Source of the DNA: Planctomycetota bacterium
Lineage (GTDB): Bacteria; Planctomycetota; SZUA-567
NCBI GenBank assembly: GCA_020861125.1
Contig: JAJBSZ010000343.1
Span: 1 to 6,613 of the forward strand
DNA: 6,613 bases
Direction: 5' to 3'
Shown: piece after piece, positions 1-4,764 of the stretch
How the letters are laid out: each line of letters opens with the position of its first letter
Numbering within the stretch: position 1 is the first letter of the stretch
Position numbers and translations under genes: made by a program
Notes under the pieces: generated by a model
The model's database searches: none
Seen by the model: only the letters and a program-made list of their open reading frames with translations
What the model was told of the DNA's origin: nothing

Positions 1-1
1 G

Positions 2-166
2 TTTCGGCCGGCGGACCACATCGACGCAGTGTGGGGCCGCCGGCTCCGCCAGGCCGTGGCCGCCGGTGTTGAATGCCTGGCGTACCGGGCTGCCATCGAC
101 CTCTCCGCGATTCGTATCGAGAAGAGGCTGCCGGTGCAGCTGGCCGCGGAATTGGTTGACGGGTAG
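2..166 (+). CDS. sfsA: SfsA family protein, C-terminal end (5' truncated by window edge)
   Basis: Only the last 54 residues are present. They read FRPADHIDAVWGRRLRQAVA and continue with AAGVECLAYRA and a closing RIEKRLPVQL segment. This is the usual ending of SfsA (sugar fermentation stimulation protein A): F-x-P-A-x-x-I-D, then a Leu-Arg-x-Ala-x-x-x-Gly-Val-Glu helix, then the LAYRA strand and a final I-x-L-x-K-x-LPV-x-L strand. SfsA is a small cytoplasmic protein named for an effect on maltose metabolism in E. coli. It has a nuclease-like fold and its biochemical role is not settled. The frame is open from base 2 to TAG at 164-166, and the start lies outside the window. It converges on the minus-strand PHP gene. 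The family call rests on remembered consensus over a short stretch; an unrelated protein is unlikely because several motif blocks occur in the right order and spacing. Confidence 0.8.
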   Translation, partial: FRPADHIDAVWGRRLRQAVAAGVECLAYRAAIDLSAIRIEKRLPVQLAAELVDG

Positions 167-215
167 ACCTTGCCTCGAATTTTTGTAGCTCGTCGCAGGC
201 GAGGAAGCCTGAGGG

Positions 216-236
216 CGCGGTTTTCAAAAAAGCGCG
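216..236. repeat. Imperfect hairpin between convergent genes
   Basis: CGCG (216-219) pairs with CGCG (233-236), and TTTT (221-224) pairs with AAAA (228-231). One G-G mismatch separates the two blocks, and the loop is 3 nt. It lies in the 129-bp gap between the convergent sfsA and PHP stops. No clear T-tract follows on either strand, so it is not a canonical intrinsic terminator, although the A/T half of the stem could help termination in either direction. The same 8-mer GCGCGGTT occurs as a direct repeat at 215-222 and 232-239. A 10-bp palindrome, TTGGATCCAA, follows at 238-247. No other terminator is evident in the gap. Confidence 0.3.
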
Positions 237-295
237 GTTGGATCCAAACGATCCCGGGGCCATCTACAACGTATTCGCACGAGAGAAATAGACCG

Positions 296-970
296 TTACG
301 AATCCAGGGCAGCGGCAAGCCGTTCGGCAAAGGCTTCGGCGCGGACGAACATGGCGTCGACCGCTGGTTGATCCAGGCCGGCGGCGCGGCATATGCGCTC
401 GGCGAAATCACGTGTCGGCATGTCTCCCACGGTATGGGCGTCGGATCCGAACAGCAGCGGCGCGTCATACTTTTGTGCCAATCGGGCGACGTGACCGTTG
501 GCGAGGGAGTGGCCACGCCGGCCGGAAATCTCCAGCATTACCCCCCGCTCGGCCGCCAGTTTGACCTCCTCCGGCGTGATCAGGCCGGGGTGGGCGAGGA
601 TGTCGGCCCCGGCCTCGATGGCGGCGAGGTTGGTGCCGGGCGCCACCGGTTCGGCCAGGGTTTCCCCGTGGACCACGACGTATACCGCTCCCAATTGCCG
701 GGCCATCTGCACGGCTTCCCCAATTTGGGTCGGACGGACATGGGTTATTTCCGTTCCCGGCAGAACCGTCAGGCCGGTCCGGGTGCGTCGCTCCGTTTGG
801 GCGACGGCGGTGATGGTGGCCATTTGGGCCGGCAGGGTGGCGCAATCGGAGTGATCCGACATGCCGAGAAACCGGTAGCCGCACATTTCGGCCCGGCGGA
901 TGCTTTCGGCCGGGATGAGATCACCGTCGGAGATAAGGGAATGGGTATGGAAATCGAACATTGGTCGCAT
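296..970 (-). CDS. PHP-domain metal-dependent phosphoesterase (histidinol-phosphatase-like)
   Basis: This 224-residue protein is a complete single PHP domain. The metal-ligand motifs are all present in order: HTH (His8, His10), SDG (Asp15), SDH (His40), PGTE (Glu74), VVHGE (His101), LAHPG (His127) and GSDAH (Asp177, His179). This matches the trinuclear metal site of PHP enzymes, which hydrolyse small phosphomonoesters such as histidinol phosphate, or nucleotides. The length fits a stand-alone PHP phosphatase rather than a polymerase-linked domain. There is no signal peptide, so it is probably cytoplasmic. The start is ATG at 970-968: AAGG (minus strand, 980-977) lies 6 nt upstream and the HTH motif begins at once. 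A longer frame to 1135 exists, but its extra 55 residues are low-quality and overlap the divergent gene. The substrate cannot be read from the sequence, so hisK or hisJ is not assigned. Confidence 0.9.
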   Translation of the reverse strand: MRPMFDFHTHSLISDGDLIPAESIRRAEMCGYRFLGMSDHSDCATLPAQMATITAVAQTERRTRTGLTVLPGTEITHVRPTQIGEAVQMARQLGAVYVVVHGETLAEPVAPGTNLAAIEAGADILAHPGLITPEEVKLAAERGVMLEISGRRGHSLANGHVARLAQKYDAPLLFGSDAHTVGDMPTRDFAERICRAAGLDQPAVDAMFVRAEAFAERLAAALDS

Positions 971-1038
971 GGAATTCCTTTTCTGAAAAACCGGGCCGCC
1001 CGTGGCGGCACTATCAGTATACCCAAGAGGAGACCGCC
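971..1038. promoter_or_regulatory. Divergent intergenic control region with hairpin/operator-like inverted repeat
   Basis: These 68 bp separate the start codons of the divergent PHP and PHPT1-like genes, so at least one promoter is expected here or just inside the flanking genes. A perfect inverted repeat GCCGCC-CGT-GGCGGC lies at 995-1009 and could be an operator or a leader hairpin. On the minus strand TATACT (1021-1016) is a good -10 match, but no convincing -35 lies at the right spacing. A second minus-strand candidate, TATAAT at 1063-1058, lies inside the PHPT1-like coding region, with a TTGCCG about 19 nt further upstream. Nothing convincing is visible for the plus-strand gene. Which elements are used is inference. 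Confidence 0.35.
1025..1032 (+). promoter_or_regulatory. Strong Shine-Dalgarno site fixing the start at 1039
   Basis: AAGAGGAG lies 6 nt upstream of ATG 1039-1041. It decides in favour of this start over the in-frame ATG at 961, which lies inside the divergent PHP gene and has no such site. Confidence 0.75.
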
Positions 1039-1377
1039 ATGGGAATAACCGTGTGCAATTATAGCCAAGATGTACGCGTCGGCGGCAAATTCGTGGTGAT
1101 CCAACCGCTCGTGGGTGATGACGGCGTGGTGGCATTTTCCGATATACTTCGGGACGACCAGCACCGTGATATCGTCGCCCGCTGGCGGCAGTCCGGCCGG
1201 CCGGGATGTCCCGAAGGCCGCATCCAGGTTGCGGGCGGCGGCTGGTGGCGGCTGACGGACGAGGTTCTGGTGTTGTATGGCCAATCGATGGCCTATGGCC
1301 GGTACGACCGTGCCTGGCTGCAAAACCGCCTCAGCCCCGGGCAGGTGTTCCACGAGCGTGCCATCGTCTGCCAGTAG
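1039..1377 (+). CDS. Janus/Ocnus-family protein, phosphohistidine phosphatase (PHPT1)-like
   Basis: This 112-residue protein aligns by eye to mammalian PHPT1 (14 kDa phosphohistidine phosphatase, 125 residues) over nearly its whole length. GKFVVI (Lys17) matches the FKYVLI strand with PHPT1 Lys21. QHRDI (His42) matches YHADI with catalytic His53. AGGGWW (Gly66-68) matches LGGGRI. LYGQSMAYG (residues 79-87) matches VYGYSMAYG, which forms the phosphate-binding Ser-Met-Ala loop. Spacing between the blocks is close, with a shorter loop after the first strand. PHPT1 removes phosphate from phosphohistidine, and also phospholysine, through an active-site histidine. All the key residues recalled for that reaction are conserved, so activity is plausible but not shown. 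There is no signal peptide, so it is likely cytoplasmic. The start follows AAGAGGAG at 1025-1032, and the gene is divergent from the PHP-domain gene. No hairpin terminator is obvious after the TAG. The family assignment is from memory of the PHPT1 sequence. Confidence 0.72.
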   Translation: MGITVCNYSQDVRVGGKFVVIQPLVGDDGVVAFSDILRDDQHRDIVARWRQSGRPGCPEGRIQVAGGGWWRLTDEVLVLYGQSMAYGRYDRAWLQNRLSPGQVFHERAIVCQ

Positions 1378-1627
1378 TGCCTTCCCCTCAAGTTGGTGTT
1401 TCCTGCCCCCGTGACCGACCTCTGCCAACCATGACCCGCCCCGCATTCGCGCAACCGACCGATCCCGTGACAAGCGGTTATCGGAAGTTAAGCAAAAAAC
1501 AATCCCGCCAGTGAAATATCGCCGAAAGAAACCCGACCCAGCCGGAAAATGTGGGGTGAACTTGTCTTAGCGAACGCGGTTCCGGCCGGGAGAGATGGAA
1601 GCCGGGAGACTGCCTGGAGGGTTGACC
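1378..1627 (+). other. Intergenic gap upstream of the TPR gene; weak promoter candidate
   Basis: These 250 bp show no convincing gene on either strand. The reading frames crossing them are extensions of shadow frames of the neighbours. The stretch around 1478-1520 is AT-richer than its surroundings. It contains TTAAGC (1488-1493) and TGAAAT (1512-1517) 18 nt apart, a poor match to a -35/-10 pair. Overlapping complementary pairs (AACCG with CGGTT, CCGAT with ATCGG, at 1453-1484) could form a weak stem just before an A-run, but there is no T-tract and it is not called a terminator. A promoter for the downstream gene is expected here because the upstream small gene ends 250 bp away. Confidence 0.25.
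1616..1621 (+). promoter_or_regulatory. Shine-Dalgarno site fixing the TPR gene start
   Basis: GGAGGG lies 6 nt before ATG 1628-1630. The alternative in-frame ATG at 1595 would put eleven residues ahead of an otherwise normal signal peptide and is less well placed. Confidence 0.75.
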
Positions 1628-4531
1628 ATGCGGGGAAACATTGTGAAGCTTCTGGCCTGCCTGCTGGCGGTTTGCGTGGCGGCGACGCCCGACGCCTGGG
1701 CGGCGCAGCGGACCGGCACCAAAAAGAATCGCAAGTCGCGGCCGGATGCGGACAAGGCCTATGACCTGAACGACATCATGAAGGAACCGAAAACGTTCCT
1801 GGAACGGGAGGTGTTTTTCTACTGCCGTTTCGCCACCACGGCCAACCTGTTCAAAAATGTCAATACCCGGTTCAACGTCAATGAGCACGTGAATTTCGCC
1901 GTGTGGCCGGATGGAACCATCCTTTGGGACAGCAAGGAGCGCAAGGACATTTTGCCCACCCTGTACGTGGCCAAAAATGATCCGGCAAATCTCGAAAAGA
2001 TCCGGGAGATTTCCAAATACGAGCTGATCGCCGTCACCGGCCGGGTGCTCAATGTGTATGCCGGGTATCCCTGGATTCAGGTCACCAAACTGGAACTGGT
2101 GGAAACACCGGCCGATTGCATCAGTGAAATTACCATCCAGCACATGCAGAGCGGCAGCGACGCTCTCAAAGCGGATGCCGGCGGGGCCGCCGTGCGCCAC
2201 TTCGAGCAGGGGATGCAGTACGGTCTGCCGGCCGAGTTCCATGCCAAGGCCTATGAACAGATCGCCCAGGCCTATCTTCTGGACGACCGTCTCGACAAGG
2301 CCCGTGAGTATCTGCGGCAGGCGGTGGAGGCCAACAACTGCGACTCCATCCTCCATCTGGCGCTGGCGGACACCGCCTTGAAGATGGACGATCCGGGCGA
2401 GGCGCTGGCCCACTGCGAATTCGCCATGGAAAACTCCGGCCGTCTGCCGCAGGTCTACGGCATCATGGGTGAGGCCCGGGCCCAGATGGGGGATTTCGTC
2501 CAGGCCTTCAAGGACCTCAATACCGCCGCCGGCTCGCCGGGAATCACGCCGCGGGAAAAGTCCATGGTCAGCGTCCGCCGCGCCCGAATTTACATCCTGT
2601 CGGGTCGGTTCCCGGAAGCGGCGAGACTCTATGCCGCCGCCTCCGAGCCCGGCGAACCGCTGGCGTCGGAAGCCTGGCTCCACAATGAAATCGGCCTGTT
2701 TTACGAGCGTCTCTACCTGGAATCCGCCGACGAGCGGTATCTGGACAGCGCCTATTCCGCCTACGAAGAGGCCTCGCGGCTCAACCGTCTGGATCCGGTG
2801 CTCATCTACAATATGGCCGAAATAGAATTCCGCCGCCAAAGCCTGAACGATATTCCCGACTACACCCTGATCCGGGAGCTTCTGGAACGGATTAACCAGG
2901 TGGAACCTGATTTCGCTCCGGCCCGCATCATGGAAGGCCGCATCTTCTTCGCCGAGGAAAAACTGGAGGAAGCCGAACACCGGTACCAGGCAGTGGTGAA
3001 CCAGATCGGCGACGACCCGATGGCTCTCATGGCCCTGGCCGAAGCCTATATTGATCTGGGCCGGTATATGGACGCGGCCGATACCGTGCGCCGCGCCAGG
3101 CGTCTCCAGCCCTGGCACACCCGCATCCGGACGTTGGGGAAATTCCTGGAGGAAACCGCGACGGCCATCGCCCAGGCCGAGGCGGAACGCGGGTTCAGTG
3201 ACTGGCTGACGCCGCCGGCGCCGGTCCAGCCCCAGCCCTACGAATCGTCGCGGCCGAGCTACGAGTCCTTTGGTCCCATGGACACCCGGGCCCGCCCCCG
3301 CCAAAACCCGATCGTGCCGCGCTATACCGCTGCGCGCCGGGAACAGCGGCCGCATCCGGCCACCGACCCGTCGGTCGCCAGAGGCCTTGCCCGCCGTCCG
3401 GTCCATGACGAACCAACCGGCTACCAGCGCCACCTGGAGACTCCGCGGATGGCACAGGGCTACGACCACGGCTTCGAGGATGTGTACACCGCTCCGAGCC
3501 GCACCATGCGGGTTCGGCCGGGCGAAGGGATTCGTGTGAGCGCGGATGGTATGGCCCGGGCCGAGGCCTTCGACGGCTATCCGCAGGACATTCAGGCCAG
3601 CGTGCGTCCGGCCCCCGTTCCCGGCCAGCGCGAGTCGGCCTACCCGGTCACGGAGGTTCGTCTCCATGGTGCGGCCGCCCGCCGGATCGAGGAGCCCGCG
3701 CCGCTGAACCTCGGGTACCAGCCCGCCCGCCGGGAAGAAGACCCAGGCCTGAACTACCGGGATGGCCACGCCGGTGACAGGGGGTTTGACGAATACGAAT
3801 ACCCAGACGCCCCTCTTGGACCCCGTGCCGACGCCGGATACGGCCCGCGCGGAGACCGCCAAACGGAATACCGCGCCGACCCGCCGCGCTACGATGATCG
3901 GGATTACGGCCACTCCGCCTACGACCGACCCGAAGCCCGCGAGCGTGAGGTCCGCAACAGCCGCTCGTCCTCGGGCTATTACGAAGACCATCCCGGCCGT
4001 GACGGGCGGGAAGAATATGGGCGGGACTACCGACGGGATGAGGACCGGGGCCAACCACAGTACGACGATCGTCGCCGCTGCGACGACGGTTCCGGGGAGC
4101 GCCGGTACGACAGCGACTATGAAGCCGAATACGATGCCGACGGATATTTACGCTTTGGCATGGTGACGGGATCCACCCAGGCCTACGCCTCACTGGCCGA
4201 GGTGGAGGAACCGTGCCAGCTGGATGAAGGCGCGCCGCGCATTCCCGATTTCAGCTTCGCCCCGGACCGGTCGCCGGTATTGATCGCCGAGGTTATCGCG
4301 CCGGGGGTAACCCGTCGGGAAATGCCTGTCCGGAACGCCAATGTCTACCGTCCGTTGGGGAGCGCCCGGCAACCGGCTGAGATTATCGAAAAAGAGGCGG
4401 TCGCCCCTCGGGCAGGCGACGACACGTCGGCCATGGTCCCGGGCCGGAGCGGCGTCAAGCGGGCGGATGTACGTTTGCCCAGCACGGCCAGAGGCGTGGG
4501 CATGACCAGCGATTACAATCCCGTCAAATAA
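1628..4531 (+). CDS. Exported TPR-repeat protein with long Arg/Asp/Tyr-rich disordered tail
   Basis: I do not recognise this 967-residue protein as a named family. Residues 1-25 are a Sec signal peptide: MRGNIVK, a hydrophobic core LLACLLAVCVAA, then an AWA cleavage site. No lipobox is evident. Residues about 45-160 form a compact beta-rich segment (FFYCRF, VNFAVWPDG, LYVAKND, AVTGRV, YPWIQVTKLELVE) that resembles an OB-fold; this is a suggestion only. Residues about 185-500 are a helical array with tetratricopeptide character, clearest at 205-238, 239-271, 427-460 and 463-496 (for example ALAEAYIDLGRYMDAADTVR). Residues about 527-845 are predicted disordered: first Pro/Arg-rich, then from 701 to 840 dominated by Arg, Asp, Tyr and Glu. 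A Pro/Arg-containing tail (841-967) follows, with no transmembrane anchor or LPXTG-type signal. There is no lysine between Lys505 and Lys922. A periplasmic or surface scaffold that binds partners through TPRs is a reasonable inference. It is a single gene with its own terminator. Confidence 0.9.
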   Translation: MRGNIVKLLACLLAVCVAATPDAWAAQRTGTKKNRKSRPDADKAYDLNDIMKEPKTFLEREVFFYCRFATTANLFKNVNTRFNVNEHVNFAVWPDGTILWDSKERKDILPTLYVAKNDPANLEKIREISKYELIAVTGRVLNVYAGYPWIQVTKLELVETPADCISEITIQHMQSGSDALKADAGGAAVRHFEQGMQYGLPAEFHAKAYEQIAQAYLLDDRLDKAREYLRQAVEANNCDSILHLALADTALKMDDPGEALAHCEFAMENSGRLPQVYGIMGEARAQMGDFVQAFKDLNTAAGSPGITPREKSMVSVRRARIYILSGRFPEAARLYAAASEPGEPLASEAWLHNEIGLFYERLYLESADERYLDSAYSAYEEASRLNRLDPVLIYNMAEIEFRRQSLNDIPDYTLIRELLERINQVEPDFAPARIMEGRIFFAEEKLEEAEHRYQAVVNQIGDDPMALMALAEAYIDLGRYMDAADTVRRARRLQPWHTRIRTLGKFLEETATAIAQAEAERGFSDWLTPPAPVQPQPYESSRPSYESFGPMDTRARPRQNPIVPRYTAARREQRPHPATDPSVARGLARRPVHDEPTGYQRHLETPRMAQGYDHGFEDVYTAPSRTMRVRPGEGIRVSADGMARAEAFDGYPQDIQASVRPAPVPGQRESAYPVTEVRLHGAAARRIEEPAPLNLGYQPARREEDPGLNYRDGHAGDRGFDEYEYPDAPLGPRADAGYGPRGDRQTEYRADPPRYDDRDYGHSAYDRPEAREREVRNSRSSSGYYEDHPGRDGREEYGRDYRRDEDRGQPQYDDRRRCDDGSGERRYDSDYEAEYDADGYLRFGMVTGSTQAYASLAEVEEPCQLDEGAPRIPDFSFAPDRSPVLIAEVIAPGVTRREMPVRNANVYRPLGSARQPAEIIEKEAVAPRAGDDTSAMVPGRSGVKRADVRLPSTARGVGMTSDYNPVK

Positions 4532-4590
4532 CGGCACAAATATTACCGATACTCGATCCGGTCCGTCTATCCCGCGGGCGTACCGGTTGT

Positions 4591-4617
4591 GGAGGGCCTT
4601 GGTGGCCCTCCTTTTTT
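4591..4617 (+). terminator. Rho-independent terminator of the TPR gene
   Basis: An 8-bp perfect GC-rich stem, GGAGGGCC (4591-4598) with GGCCCTCC (4604-4611), has a TTGGT loop and is followed directly by six T residues (4612-4617). It lies 60 bp after the TPR stop codon and 147 bp before the next start. It should end the TPR transcript and separate it from the downstream gene. Confidence 0.93.
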
Positions 4618-4764
4618 AGGATCGAAACCTGCCAATCGGTTTCTTTACGCTACCAGTGTAATAGTAAAATTAATTTTCTCGTGAAACGCCCGACCTGCCC
4701 GCTGGCAAATAAAACCTGTTGCCTTTGGCGGCTCTGCCGTATGCAAATAGGGGAGGGTGCGAGA
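4618..4764 (+). promoter_or_regulatory. Promoter/leader region of the solenoid-protein gene
   Basis: After the terminator this stretch is clearly more AT-rich, especially 4640-4680, as expected for a promoter in a GC-rich genome. TAAAAT at 4665-4670 is a -10 candidate, with TTTACG at 4644-4649 as a suboptimal -35 (15-nt spacer). TAATAG at 4659-4664 is an alternative -10. An inverted repeat, GAAACC (4624-4629) with GGTTTC (4638-4643), overlaps the upstream edge and could be an operator. If the candidate is right, the leader is roughly 85-90 nt. It contains small GC stems (GCC-TTT-GGC and CGGC-TCT-GCCG, around 4724-4739) just before the ribosome site. I see no known riboswitch. Confidence 0.35.
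4750..4757 (+). promoter_or_regulatory. Shine-Dalgarno site deciding the start at 4765
   Basis: GGGGAGGG lies 7 nt before ATG 4765-4767. An in-frame ATG at 4741 would place this purine run inside the coding region and lacks its own site, so 4765 is preferred. The protein then begins directly with a signal peptide. Confidence 0.75.

Noticed and set aside
196..211. CAGGC-GAGGAA-GCCTG stem as an sfsA terminator
   Set aside because: The stem is only 5 bp with a 6-nt loop and no following T-tract.
170..1048. 292-residue plus-strand frame opposite the PHP gene
   Set aside because: The minus strand carries a complete PHP motif set with correct spacing, while this frame is Gly/Arg-rich shadow sequence without motifs.
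971..1135. N-terminal extension of the PHP gene by 55 residues
   Set aside because: The extension crosses into the divergent PHPT1-like gene, has Arg/Pro-rich shadow composition, and bypasses a good ribosome site just upstream of ATG 970.
1453..1500. Stem plus A-run after the PHPT1-like gene as a terminator
   Set aside because: The alternative pairings are short with long loops, and the run is A rather than T on the plus strand.
1478..4054. 858-residue open frame on the minus strand opposite the TPR gene
   Set aside because: It is a GC-bias shadow: an antisense frame of a well-supported gene that has a signal peptide, TPR motifs, a ribosome site and a terminator. The antisense product shows no recognisable domain.
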